A model generated the notes under the pieces. The model was not told the DNA's origin and made no database searches. It saw only the letters and a program-made list of their open reading frames with translations. A stretch of DNA of 64,000 bases from Phoebastria nigripes (lineage: Eukaryota > Chordata > Aves > Procellariiformes > Diomedeidae). Every line of letters begins with the position of its first letter. Position 1 is the stretch's first letter. Made by a program: the position numbers and the translations under genes. The stretch spans positions 248,001 through 312,000 of the forward strand of contig JAYKAV010002927.1 in assembly GCA_035582835.1 (NCBI GenBank), given 5' to 3'. Below are positions 12,701 to 26,720 of the stretch, piece by piece.

Positions 12701-15623
12701 GTATCACAGATTTTTCTCTTTTTTTGACAGAGTTTGAGGAGGCATATTATTCCTTAGTGCACAGCGTGGATGGATGCTGCATTGTTTTAAATGGAGAATC
12801 ATTCTCTGTAACCTGAGGGATACTGCCAAGTCTGATTTCTTTAAAATCAGTTCAAGAGATTCATACTCAGACTTGCTTGGAATGTGGAGGCATACACTTT
12901 TTGATCAAATCACAAAAATATAAGTTCTTGTCGTTCCTCTTCTATTGGGATGCAATGTTTTCTTGTAGGAAAAAAATAAATAATTAGACGTTTTCATGGA
13001 ACNCACTATATTCTGCCATATACTTGCTGGTGTGTTCTACTCTTACTCAGATTAAAGCACACAAATATCAGGTTGAAATATCTTTTCTGTCCTAGAAAAA
13101 TATGATCAGTCATCTGGATCCACTGTTTAAATTCATATGATTTCAGGAGAAAACGAAACAAGTAATTACACTAGCCGCTCAATGCCCTTTCTGATACAAT
13201 TGGAAATCAGTGCAATGGGGCTTTCTGTTGTTTGTTCATTTATTTGTTTTATAACAGAGACATTAGGGGAATTCAGTTGACAAGTATCTGCAAGATGAAT
13301 TTCCAAGCTGATGACCAAAAATAGTGTTGCCTGGAATGCAGATTATGTTCCATTCCTTGGTTCAGATATATACTTCTCACATGGTCTCTGCAGAACAGTA
13401 AAAACTTTGCACTCTCCTTGACTGCTAATATTTTAGAATTCTATCAATGATAGATAAAATAATCATTAGAATTTCAGCCATCTCATTAGTCTTGCATTTG
13501 ACCTGAAATTAAGAAGGTGAATAATCATATTGAAATAAATCTGTGGTTACTTATTTAGCCATTCAATTGAACAGTAAAATTATTTTTAATGAAGGCTCGT
13601 TATTGAAATGATTATTTCATTACATTTTAAATAAATAAAATTTATACTTTTTTTTTTTAAATCGGTGTCCAAAAGCTCAAACTGAACACCACCTCAAGTC
13701 ACCACGTATGTCCTTCTACTGACACTAACAAGAGTCACAAAACAACAAATGAAAACATCAAAATTGCTGAAAAATATAGTTTATCATGGTTTGTTCTAGC
13801 ACAGGACTCAGGTTGCAATACTCAAAGACCACAGGTCACATCTAGCCCTCAGTTACTAAAAACTAAACCAAACCAAAAAAAAACCCCAGCAAGGTGTTGC
13901 TTTGCTTACTATTCTTAATTATTGTTTTCTATAGATTGCTATCTGAGATCAGATTGAGTGTACATGTACAACTAACTCCTAAAAAGTTAGCTGTTACATT
14001 CACTCCTTAGAAACAATAAATAATACTGACCCTTTTCATGTTTCTGAGCATAATACAATAACCCATTAGGTTTCTAAAACAAATGCTACTACTACGTCAT
14101 ACTTGCTGCTTTTTAACTTCCCTCAAGAGAACTAAGAGCTTACGATTTAGAGAATATACAGGTTAGTATCCCGTCTTTCGGAGGGAAACTTTGATCTTTT
14201 ATGGTAGTGGGAAGGAAAAAAGATGCACGTATAGCTAGATATTTCAGTGATGCCAGCACTATTAAGAGAAGAATGTTTTCACTAGAAGTATGAATGAGTT
14301 ACTGGTCTTCCTTAAGCAAACATACAGAGAGGAACTAAATATTGTCTGCAAGTCAAGAAGAAAAATAATTGTCTGCTAAGTTGGTTTTAGGTAGGTTGTA
14401 CTATCTGGAGATTTCCATGCATATGTTACTTTGCATCGGATAGTTTAAATGCATCATCCTCTATTAGAAATTAAAGATGCATTTTTATTTACTTATTTTT
14501 CACTCAGTGCTTTTGCAAATTGTCTTTGTGTAAGTCTTCATTACTATGTTTTAGCAAGCAGGCCACCTAGTGCCTAACAATAACAAGTACTCCATAATGA
14601 CCTTAAGTGTTCTGCAAGAAGTAACAGTACACTTAGTCGACTGGATATCAAAATCATGTTGCCATGTTACAACTCTGCAAAAATAATAGAGAATTAAGTT
14701 TCTCCCACCACCATCCTAGAGTAGGATTGTGACAGTTGCCTGTAAAAATTTTAAATATGGAATAGATACGCACCTTTTTCTTGTTAAGAAAGATCAAATT
14801 CTTTTCTTTAAAAGCTAATTTTGTAAGTAATCAAGCTATTTGTAAGATTTCAATTATTTCAGTCTGTTGCTGAAAAAATAAATGCCNGTCTTTTTCTACA
14901 AGTAAGATTTCCCATTATTCTTGGACACATGTAATTTCTAATTTAATCTAATAAGATGAAGAATAATGTAGTATTTTAATAGTGTGAGTGACACATCTGG
15001 TATTAGCATTGCAAGAGGTACTTCCTCCTCATTTCATTTGTGTCAGTATTTTAGAGTCCAGTTCAGCTTCTTTTAAGGTCGTTGGCAAAGTTTCCATAAA
15101 CATCAAGAGATACAGTACCTATTAAGCTTTCTGTTTCATCTTGGCGATATACTGCTTTCCTGTATACTGGAATGAAAATTCAATAATCTCAAGAAACAGC
15201 CAGTAATCCCTCAAAGTAAAAAAGACTACTTCTTTCTTTACTCAATTTTAAATTACCCTCAGTGCTTTCCTTAGAATAGTGAGATTTTAAGCCTGTGGAA
15301 AGGCTATGTTCAAAGTTATCAGAAGGTACTGAAAATATTTTCTTATTCAGAGTCTATAGACCAATTTTCAAATATTTTAATTTGACATGTCTCCATGAAA
15401 GTAAGTCAGATCACAAATGGTTTAGTCAGAACCAATGCTTTAGTCCTCCTGAACTTCAGTGGAACTTAGTTTCCCACAGCACTAGGAAATGTATATCCAG
15501 TGCTGGATATCTCATCCAGTGCTCTTAAAGTCCAAGTTAAGTATTTTTTAAAAAAACTATTTACTCTGGGAAGCATAATACCCTGAATCTTCTGGTTCAA
15601 TTTATAAACTTACTTAGGACTTA

Positions 15624-15641
15624 TGTGTGTGTATATATATA
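15624..15641. repeat. Compound (TG)n(TA)n microsatellite
   Basis: Alternating TG units change into alternating TA units. Confidence 0.7.
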
Positions 15642-18600
15642 CACTGCTTATATGGAAAAGAAATAATGAAAAGCATTCAGTGAAATAAACTTCTTTTGAG
15701 CATTAAAGCAAAATTTAAGAGAACATGCCCACTACTTAAAAATCTACCTCAAGGGAATAGTTAGAGATTTCCTTGCCCCACCAACATTTTTTAGGTGACA
15801 GTGACCGTATAACTGTCCAATACTATCCAACACCATTTAGATTGCACTGCATTTACTATTGATGAGATTTACTTTGATGGGCATTTATATTTACAAAAAA
15901 AAAAAAACACTCCAAGGTGTTAAACCTGCCTAGAACAGGAAGTAAATTCTGAATGTGTTTGAAAGAAAATAATCTTTCCTTCTGTGGTAAATGAAAGCTC
16001 CCATTTGTGAAATTTCAAATCTAAACTTTAGATATGCAACAATAAAATTCCCCTGTAGCATTTTGTGAGATTTTTGGAGTTTCAGAGGGAGAAGGAATTA
16101 TCCTTTCTGAAACATTACAGTTTTATTACCCATCTTTTGATATATACTAGTCATGTATTAGAAGGATAAAGGACACCCATCCATACCTGCTTGATTGATT
16201 ACTTCTGCTTTTGTGATTTGAAAGGCATCATCCCTACTCAGACATTAATAACAGCAAAAATACCAAATTGAACCATTATTTATCCCTTGCCCCAAAGAAT
16301 CTGGGGACTGTAGGATAGAGCCACTAACGTCTGGGATAATTAAAAACAGAGTACATGAACCAGATCATGACATGACTGTGAATCTATCCCATGATGGATT
16401 TTTAGTTGGATATGAATGTTACAGTATATGAAATAAAAATTTATCAAAACATTACAATCTAATACCAACATGCTGGGGTGAGATAGCATTCCCAGAACTA
16501 AGAATCATGGGCTAAATTGGTCTCTACTGGGGTTACAGTGGACAATATCATAATATATGGATTAATTTTCAGGTTTGCTGGGGATCCTGAAGCTGACAGA
16601 ATTTTCACTTTTTCCAGTCTTGACGAATCAGTTATGAAGCAGGATCCAAAAAGTAAAAACATCAATACTGGCTGCAAGAATGGCTGCACTACCAATGCTG
16701 CTTGTCCTTTGCTGCCTAGCAGTTTTCCTTCTTTCAGAGTGATAACTGTAAAAGAACTTAATCTAACTACATGTTAGAGTAGAGGACCAGTGACTGGTTG
16801 TTGTCATCAGTGTGTAACATCCCTTGGGTGACAGGTTCTCTCATTCATCTCAGTGCTCATGCGTATTGACAAGGATGCTGCCTGCCAAAAATTACAATAC
16901 TGTACAGTATTTCTTTAGCTGTATCTCGCCTTCTAGACTGCTGCATACCATAGGATAGTCTGCTAACCCAGACTCTATTTCACAAGTAGATCCTACACCA
17001 ACACCATTCTTTCAGGTCCTTAAGAACCAGGGTCCTTCCCTGGAAAACGGAATTTTTTTTCTGATACAAGTGAAGGGACTTCAAGGGAGTAAAGTCATGC
17101 ATAACAAGGCTTGTCCTATTATAAGACTAATCTATAAGGCTCTGTCTTTATTCTTTCTATCCTCAGCATAAAACCAGATTAGAAATAGCAACAAAAGGTT
17201 TTGGTTTCCTGACAGACTAAAGTAGGCTAGAGGGACAATGGAATTGGCCATTGCAATTTCAAAATTGGCATCTATTCTAAGCTTGAGTACCATACACTGC
17301 TGCAAGCGGAGTGTAAAAATGACAGCAGATCTATGTATCAAATCTAGTCCTGCAGTAGAAACACTGGTATTATTTGCAAAGTGGTTAATCATTTATAATT
17401 CTTCTATTTGAGGAAATAGCCAATAGTATTAGCCATGCAAGCCTCTGTGGGTTAATGTAATTAGTCTTATGCATTTTAAGACCAGATAGAATGGTATTAG
17501 AGAGAATGGAGGACTATTTTAATTGGATGATGGCAAAATCCCTCTAAGCACTATGGCTGTCTCCTGTGTTCAAAATCCTTTAAAAAGTTCACAGATTCCA
17601 ATTGTTTTCTGCAGTAACACTATTTCTATCTAAATTATATTAAACGTGTCAGCTCATTTCCAGAGTAAAAATGATAAAAGCACATTCAACTTCTGCAAAG
17701 CTGATCACTTTAAAGAAAAATATAAGATAATTAAAAGCTGTTACAACTGACAATACAACACTGCAGCTTCAAAACTCTCCCCTAATTACAGCTGCTAACT
17801 TTTAATAGCAACTGTAACGGTGAGTCAGATTTGACATTACAATAGCATCCCAACCTCTTCTTTGGGAGAAAGGCTCTTGGGAAAATACAGTTACAAGGTG
17901 AGCATATCCAGCCAAGACCACTGCAAGTTTTGAAAAGCCCGTGATTGCTTTCATTTTTATCCTTGTTGAGAAATCTAGATTAGTTCCCCTTTGTTTGAAT
18001 GCAGTCTTTTTAACAAGGTCAAATGTAACCAGGTGGAGCCGATTCCCTGAAAACATTAAGGGGCCTTAGAGGGAATGGGCACTGCTCCTTGAAAAGACCT
18101 TCTTCTATAGGTAATTTCTGAGCCAAGCATAGGGCTGATATAAATAGCTTTATACCATTCCTGTTCTTGTAAAGTATTTGCATGACAGGATAGAGGGAGG
18201 GCATTCTGAAGCATACTGTACTTCTTGGTTTGGTATTAATTAACCTTTTCTTAGTTTGGTATTAATATGTCATAGAAGGCAGAGAAATTCTGAAACTGCT
18301 GTAGCTTAAAAACAGTGGATGTTTTTGTCCTCCAAGAATATAGTGTCTCCATGTCTTTAACAGGGATTAAAGGAGGGATGAAAATGAAAATTAGAGCCAC
18401 TTAGGCTTTTTCTCAGCTGTACAACAGGAGCTGTTGACTCCTGGTCTCCCAGTCAGCCTCACTGAAGATTGGGCCAGCATGTGTCTCCTTTAAGCTTGTG
18501 CAGTTGGCCTTTCTTTCTGCGAAAGGAGGATACAAAAGTGGNAAGGTCTGAATCCCTTATCAGCACAAACTGAGAAAACTCCCATGATGGACTTTTTGTC

Positions 18601-20170
18601 CAGAACCTGGGAAGTCTTCATAGGTCCTGTGCTTTATATGTTACCCGCAGGTTTAAAGTCTTAAGGCTACACATCTCTATCCTCTAAGGACACTTACTAA
18701 CCCTCATGTGAATTTAGGGGTATGTACTGTATCTGACAACCTTTAAACAAAGTGCTTTTGAAACCAAATCACTTTCAGTGATTTTTGTCCATCACTGAGA
18801 ATTTGCTTATATGAAGAAGTAGTTCCATCAGATTGTATTGGTGATTCAGTGTACAAAGAAATTGCGAAGTATCTTTATGAAAAGGAAAACACACAAAATT
18901 TAATCACTGGTCTACTGTACCGAAATGAATGCTAAGATCATTCTAAGATCAATACAGTGTTAGAATAAAAACTGAATCAAATTCTTTTCTCAGATAGTCA
19001 GCGGTTTAGGTTTGTCAAATTAATGGGCAATTCTTTGTAGACTTCGTGGCTTATCCTGTCAGTTTCTCGCATTAAGCAAAATTACTATTAAATAATTCTT
19101 CCTGAGGAAATCTTTTGGCTTAAAGCTAATGCCAACATTCAGGTATGGAAGATTTATTTCTGTACAGTTTGACCTGCTACACATCCAAGCAGAACGAAGA
19201 GTAGAGGAACATAATGCTGGGGTTTTCAGTCTCTAAAGCATCTTCTGATTTGTGGTATTGCGTAATTCCCAAAGAGCGATACACAGTCTATTTTGAGAAA
19301 GGGTGGAACAGAACAGTGAGAAAATATGAAGTGTTGAGTTACCATCCCTTAACAAAGATCTTCCTTAAGATCCAGCTACTTGTAAAATCCATATCTCTGT
19401 CACTGAATAGCTACTAAGAGCTGCCCCCAGGACAGAGTTTCGACAGGAGCCACCATCCTGTTCCCATAGTAGGCATCGAGACATCAGTTAGACACCCTGT
19501 ATCACAAGGGTCTGATCCAAGGGTCTGCAACAAGGCAGTTTCTATTCAGCTGTCTTGCAACATTTCTGGTTACATTATAATTATTTTAAAATATGTGGCC
19601 ATCATGGAGTGAGCTATGTAGAGCAATTAATACGGACCCATACNTTGTTGCCATCTACTATGAGATTTTCAGAGGACTTAAATGTGAACCGTGTGAAAAC
19701 CTTTCAAGGCTACTCTTGGTCTGACTATACCCTATATAGAGCTCACTTACCTCCCTGTCTCATCAGGTAGTAATCAGCTATCCCGAAACTATGACATTCA
19801 CTCCAAAGTGATCATGGGGAGGAAAAACATTGTCAGTGTTGTTTCAGGTCTCATCTGGTTTTAAAAGTAATTGAAGAGGAACATTTCATTCCATTTAAAG
19901 TATCCCAAGAGTGGAAGTTAGTGGAAAAGAACTTCTAAGAGCAAATGAGGGAGGTTCTAAAAGAAAAAATACCCAAGGGATCATATCTCAGACACAAATA
20001 TTTTTTTAAATTACAGGTGCTCATAATTACTTGTAAGAGAGAAAACTAATTATGGCAGTCTTCAGGGAGCTTCAACATGGTAAATACTGAGAGAAAGCAG
20101 CCTGGGTTTTTGAAAGTTATTTGTATACATTGCTTACACTTTCAGTCCTTGCTGGTATGTAAGAGTCTCT

Positions 20171-20171
20171 C

Positions 20172-20202
<31 letters not shown>

Positions 20203-20215
20203 AANNNNNNNNNNN
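20171..20215. repeat. T-rich tract ending in an 11-N assembly gap
   Basis: A CTTTT/poly-T tract runs into an AA and then 11 N (20,205-20,215). The gap probably marks a homopolymer that could not be read. Its true length is unknown. Confidence 0.85.
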
Positions 20216-22184
20216 CACGTAAGTTTTTTTATTTATGTTAAATAATGAGAAATAAACCTCAGCTTTTTCTGAATTTCCTGCTTTTAAAAGTTTTAAAAGG
20301 TTTTCTTCTAAACAGAGAATATTCCCATGCTCGCTAAATGAACGCATGAAATCTTGTGTTCATCAACAAAAAAATCTGTCTGAATGTATTCTGTATTGCC
20401 AGTATATATTTAAGCTGTGGTGGAAAAATGTAATTTTTCTTTTAAATGTGAATGAATGTGTTCTTGTACTGAGACAAATAATAAACATTGAAATATTTTT
20501 CATATATTACTATGGAAAATTGCTGTTGTACTAGAACAACAACCATATGATAACAGCTACAGATGTGGCTTAAAAGATCACATTCAAACATTTGAAACAG
20601 CTAAATATGTTTTGAATAAGGCTTTTGCATATGTCCTAGCTACTGTATCTTCTATATACTATGTATTTAATCGTTGTTCAGACTCAAATTACCACAACTC
20701 CAAGGAAAATGTGTACAAGCTACAAGCCATATGTCCCTTTCTACATGTCAACTATGTTGGCAAAATACGGAGCAGAGAAGAAAAAACTCAGTTTTATTGT
20801 ATATTACTTAACTGGTAGATTACTACAGCATGTCTGGATTCATCAGTAAGTTCTAGAATTAATCACAATAAATTAGAGTTAATTATGCTTTTTACACAAT
20901 AAACTATGACTACTCAGCACTGTGGTTTATCATATATGGTTTCCGGTTGCATGTCATTCAGACAGGATTCTATGAGCTTTAAAAATCTCCTCTTCCACTA
21001 ACTTTAGTAAAACAGAAAGGATGGAAAAACTGAATGAAAGAAAATAATTTTTTTCCATTAGAGAAAGATAGGACCCTCCTTCTTCCTGTTTTTTATACAA
21101 AAATATTTTAAATAAACCAAACCAAAGCCTACCTGGCCTAGAGATATAATTAATTTTAAAGAACAGTACAGCCATGTACTATATTATTTTGATTTGTATT
21201 GACCTTCCATTGACTTGGACAAGACTTCCATTGCCCTAGTTCGATTGGAGTCAATTAATTCTGACATTGTGAGAGATTCACTGTTATGGTATTTCTGATC
21301 TTGTATCAGTCCAAAATACTTGCATAGCAAAAATTCTGTTGTATAAAAGGCATAAATTGTCTCTAATATTGTGGCATTACAAATTTTGTCCCCCAAATGC
21401 TAAATTTGATGACAATGAGTAACTCTACTTGCTGTAGTAACTAGTCATGGACTCAGTATATGTGTTATGTGGCTTTAAAATACAGCACCTTGGAAGTGAA
21501 ATCCTGTGAGTGAACGGTTAAAGATCTGTTTCATTATCAGCTTTTTACTTGGTACAGCTAATTAAGTGATTGGTTAGGTCTAATTCTAATATTCTTTTTT
21601 GTATACTTTCCACTTCGATCTAGATTCATTTGAATTTGTAACAAGCAGTCTCATTATCCATTCCATTTAGGTCCCAGTGACAAATTGTTAAATGATCAAT
21701 GGGTAATTAAGTACCAGAAAATAGCTACACCTCACTGAATTTGGTAAAATGTGTCTAGTTATACAAATATGTTAATTAAGAGATTCCCATATATTATTTG
21801 ATGAGTTATAGCAGTCTAGAAGTCTAGTTATAGATAAAAACATAATGATAAACATGATTATTCAGCTATTCAGCATATTTATTTTTATGATGATACTCTC
21901 GGTTTCTTTGAAAAACTTGTCTTTTTCTTTTTTTTAAGTAAGGCCACTCTGATTTTCAAAATATAACATTTTATGAACTACTTTAGTAATAGTGATTAAA
22001 CAAAGTCATTGCAGAAAGACCATTTCCAGATGTTTCTACAGTGTGGACGAGTGATCTTCTTACAACTAGGTTCATTAGATATATAGGTTGCTCTTTGAAA
22101 AGCTGGATGGATAATCAAGCTCTGTGATTAGCCCTTAAAGAAATAATTTAAGAATAGTATCCTTCTGGCTCCCAAGCTGACAGA

Positions 22185-23017
22185 ACCAAACGACGACTGT
22201 GGTACAGATACCAAACACACTACTGGATCTGCTGGTCACAAAGAAAGCAAGACAGGTATGTGATAATCAGTGGCAGCCTTTTCTGTAATGACCATGAATT
22301 AATGATACTCAGTCAAGACCCTGAGGGGACAAAGGAAGGCAAGTAGCGGAGTACAGACCCTGGACTTTCAGAGGACAGACTTCAGCTTAGGCAGGTTTTT
22401 CTTTCATGTGGGTGAGCTCCTGTGTGAAAGGAAAAGGAGCTCAAGAGAGCTGGCAGACCTTTAAGGGCAGCCTTCTGCAAGCAGAACACTCCGATAACCC
22501 AGGAAAATAAGCAGACATACCAGGAGACCTGCTTGGTTTCACAGGGAACTCATGACTACACTCCAGTACAAAAAGGACATACACAGGACATGAAAGTGAA
22601 GACAGACAATAGAAACTTTGCGCCTCTGCCTTTGTCTTTAGAGAAAAGGTATTTGTGCCTAAAGACACAAGGTTCAAGGAGGAAACAAACTACCAGCATG
22701 GAAAAAATCCCAGGAGGACAAAGCCAGGTCCTTTACTGAGGTGTACAGTGAGAGAACAAGAGACAGGCTCATAAACTGAAATGGGGAAGGTTCTGACTGG
22801 ATATTATGGCAAAAAAAATCACTTGCGATGATTAAGCATTGGAGCAGGTTGCCCAGAGAGGTTGTGGAATCTCCCTCTGTGCAGGTTAAGACCTGACTGG
22901 ACAAAGCCTAAAGCAACCAGATCTGAATTCAGTGCTGACATTGCTCTGGGCAGGAAGAGATTGGACTAGAAACTCCCAAGGTTCCTTCCTATGTGAATTA
23001 TTCTATGATTCTATAAA
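22185..23017 (+). mobile_element. CR1 LINE, internally deleted, plus strand
   Basis: The left part (about 22,200-22,580) has the look of internal CR1 sequence, including GACCATGAATTAATGATACT, CCCTGGACTTTCAGAGGACA, CCAGGAGACCTGCTTGG and AGGGAACTCATGAC. The right part (about 22,740-23,017) is the CR1 3' region, with GGAGCAGGTTGCCCAGAGAG, GATTGGACTAGA, GGTTCCTTCC and a terminal ATTCTATGATTCTAT. The reverse-transcriptase region expected between the two is missing, so this is a dead, internally deleted copy. Open frames inside it (for example 22,441-22,677 minus and 22,533-22,739 plus) are shadows. The left boundary is approximate. Confidence 0.85.
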
Positions 23018-26000
23018 AATTTAATCGCAAGGATAAGATACAGGTATAAGTATGAGCTTGATTTGTGGAATGCAGTACTTTCATTTCTTTAATCTTGTGC
23101 CAGGGTAAAGGTATAAAAAACTTTCACAGCTCTTACATTTGTGTCAGGTCAAGAAGTCTGTGTCAGTTTTTTAATATCAGCCAAAGATTACCGAAAACAA
23201 AAACTTGATGATCACTTTGCATAATTGAAAAGGCAAAAATTGCTCCTTAGAACTATTTTAAATAATTCTTTGCAGTACGAGGCTTATTGGGCATGTTTTT
23301 CCTTTCTGCTAATGAAAATGATTTGAACCATGAGAATAGGTTCACCTTTAATCCCAAATACTGATTCAAGGGAAAAAAATAAAGTATTTTGTATGTGTTA
23401 CAGATTCATTAAACTAGTCAGCACCCCTTGAAAACTGGAAAATTTCCTAGCAAATGGAAAAAAAATATTTCTCACATGATGTAAATAGCACTTAATACCA
23501 TAGTGAAGCACACCGTTTTATGTCCAGGAACAATGCTTCAGTATTTGTTATGAGGCTATGTGTTTTCAGTGAGAGAAAGTATTCATCCTCACCATCAAGT
23601 AAGTTAAAGTCTGCATAAAACAAATACTTTCCACATATTCCAGATTTTAAAATGACTGATTCAAAGCCAGAATCTACAGAACCATTTTACATGAATTTCT
23701 GCTTTCTGTGATGCAAATATGGATCAATTCCCTAGCCTTGTTACTAGTGCTTTGGGGAATATTTATAGGAACCCTCAAACACAATGAAAATTTCCAGCTG
23801 TTATAGCTGTGCAGCTTACATGCTTACATACAGCTAGAGGACTCTGTTATGTCCACCTGATTACTGTCACTGCTGTTCCATAATGATCATCTTAGGAAAC
23901 TATATTTGTGTTCTGTGTATCTGAAAAACTTAAAGAAATTTTTCCATTGAGGAATGACAAAATCATTGTACAAAGAAACTGTAACAAAGTAAAATAAGTA
24001 TATTGCCTTTAAAGACGGAATTAAATATGGATCAGGCACAAGTATCTGGTTTCCAAAAACCCCTCTCAAATCACGAGCAATGTTCTAAGCAGTGATAAAT
24101 TCAGATTTATTTTTGAAGTTGTATTTGTGTAGTCATGAACATTTTATATAGTTTCCCTTGATAAATGGATTACCATCCCACAATTTCTCATAAACAAGTA
24201 TGTTAGTTAATTTAATTTGTTAATAGATTAAATATGGTAGGTAACTGAAATTGATACACGTTTTGTCTAGATATAATTCCAAAGAAAACAAAACAAAAAT
24301 TTTTTTTGTGCATTTTGACTTTATGGATACAAACTTCTTAAATGGATGGAATATATAAAGGATACCATATCTCTAGTCAGAAGTTAGAAGTACCTCAGAA
24401 AATTTCCTTACACTACAAAATGAAAAAAGGAGACAGAAAATACATTTTGCCCCCAAACTTAGCAGAAATTATAGCCAGTAGGCGGTTGTGCTTTAACTTT
24501 AAAAAACATGCCTGAACTTTATGACTTCCTGCCTTTACCTTCCAGCAAGGTTTATTTTTGGTTCCTTTCCAACTGAAAAATGGACTATGAGATTCTCTTC
24601 AGGTTTAAAATAATTAGTAAACCCTTAGAATACTCATTATAAATAGATCAAAGCTTCAACCCAACTTCAATACAAAGGCAAGCCTTTTAGATCAAACTTG
24701 AACTACCACCCATCCCACATACATCCTACTGATATCTTACTTTGGGTTCTGTTAAATTATTAACACCAAAATACTGAATAATTCATTATTTAAAGAAAAA
24801 TAATAAGAAACTTCATTTATACAACTTTTATACCAATTACATTTTGTCTTCTTTCCTTTTTAATCTGGAGTGGTTTTTTGCTGTAAATTTAATGGCTCAA
24901 TCCCTCATTTATAGGTGAAACAAACCTCAAGGTAGTTAGGAAGTCGAGAAAATGCAAGCAGGAGGCATTAGGCATTAATGGAAAGGTAAAAATAAAGATG
25001 TTTGTAATGATCAAACTCTCTTACTCTGCCAACAAGTACCTAGAATTCTTGACGACACTCCTAGATGTCCAGTCGCCAGGGCAATTCAGAATTAATGTCA
25101 TCAGGTATACTAACATGTCATGTAAGAGTAACAGACAAAAGTGCCCCTGGATGTTACTGTCATCTACAATATCCAGTTGGATCTGAACAATAATATAAAA
25201 GGAGCTATACTAGGAATCGGAATTCTGGAAAGAACTATATAGCTTTTTATATATCAGAAAGTTCTCTTCTGTGCAGAGTCTGTAGTTTGTCTGAATGGAA
25301 AACAGTCAATAACAACTGTATGTAAAATATTTTGCCAAACAATTTCAAAAATACATCAAGGCTGACACAAAGAATACAAAAGTAGCAAAATATTTGAATC
25401 TCTGTGCCTTTAAAAGTTATGAACANTATGTGATATCAGAAGCATGACATTTAATGAAAACTAGCTTCAATTTATAAAAATTAAAGCAAAAAGGTAGTTT
25501 ATCAGTCATAGCAACTGAAATTGATGGCACATTCCTTCATGGCCTCTTTACCGTAAACATTTCAGTATTCACACAGGTACACTCACCCTGCCTTATGTCT
25601 GGCTTGTGAGCTTAGCACTTACAAATCAGAGCAACCCCTTTGATATCAAAGAAAGAAATGCATTTGTATGAAGACAAATCTAACTCTACAGATTTAAGAG
25701 TAGCATTTTCAATATGGAACAGCATGTTTAATTTAAGAAAAAATCCAAAACTCTTAAGATCCTTATTTTTCTCTTATTCTTTTAAGCTTCTACCATAACT
25801 TGGAAATGATTAAATAAATTATTTTTGAGGGCTATTGAAATAAAAAACTTTTAACAATGGTTTGCTGCAGCAGCCTGTGCACTGATTCAGAACATACTGT
25901 GTAGGTAATGATAAAAAGGTCTGCATTATCACTAAAAAGCATTTATTAGTGAAAGTGGATAACAAGTTCATAAAAGAAAATGCCCTTTCACAAGGCATCA

Positions 26001-26696
26001 GTTCAAATTATCAGTACATGTCAAAAAATAGGATCACTCTGCATAAAAATGAACGCACTGCAAGTGCCTCATCCTTTATCGACAAAAATACTTACTATGC
26101 TGAAAAACTGGTACTACAAGATAGAACTTAAATTCACACATTTTCTAAGAATTTCTGTGATTTTATTGGGTAGGTTTCAGGCAATTTCTGACTTGTGCAT
26201 TGCCAATATGAAAGTAGCCAATAAAATCAAAATCCTGTTTTGCCAATATTTTCTTTTGACTTGGAGATACCTATAGGTAGAAAGGGCAAATTTTGCACTG
26301 AAGTGTAATACCATCTTCTAGATTATTTTCTTCTGTTAGTTTTTTTTCCTTTCCAAATTGCTAAGGATGTAATAATACAGAATTATGAAACCCATAGTAA
26401 CTCTTCTCATGTCAGGACCAGAAGAAGCACAGAAAGCACGTATATATTTTCACTTCATACCTGTTATTCAGGAATAAAGTTATTCATTGCACTCACGTTA
26501 TATTCATAGATTCTTCAGGCCAGAATCGTGTATTTGTTTTTACATCACCTTCGGCAATCAATCCTGATGAGAACTTTTCAATTCTCTATAATATAAATTC
26601 TAAACATCAAATAACTTTCATTTCCAAATGTCTTATTTTACTCCAGTATTATTTATGTCAGAGAGAATATTTGCTATGGTGAGAGTCATTACTATC

Positions 26697-26720
26697 AGAA
26701 ATAAATAAATAAAAATAATT
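26697..26720. repeat. AAAT-type simple repeat
   Basis: Short run of AAATAAATAAATAAAAATAA. Confidence 0.7.

Larger units (their letters stand above)
8860..22180. other. Long AT-rich intronic or intergenic stretch
   Basis: No gene could be supported here. It contains a probable ancient retroposon tail (9,115-9,185), a local duplication (9,570-9,622), a CR1 fragment (9,631-9,711), a TG/TA simple repeat near 15,624-15,641, a T-rich tract with an assembly gap (20,171-20,215), and a very good minus-strand splice donor at 19,750 with no convincing matching acceptor. Open frames of 60-86 codons in this stretch look random. Confidence 0.5.

Noticed and set aside
22441..22904. Three open frames of 68-78 codons
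   Set aside because: They lie within the CR1 element on both strands.
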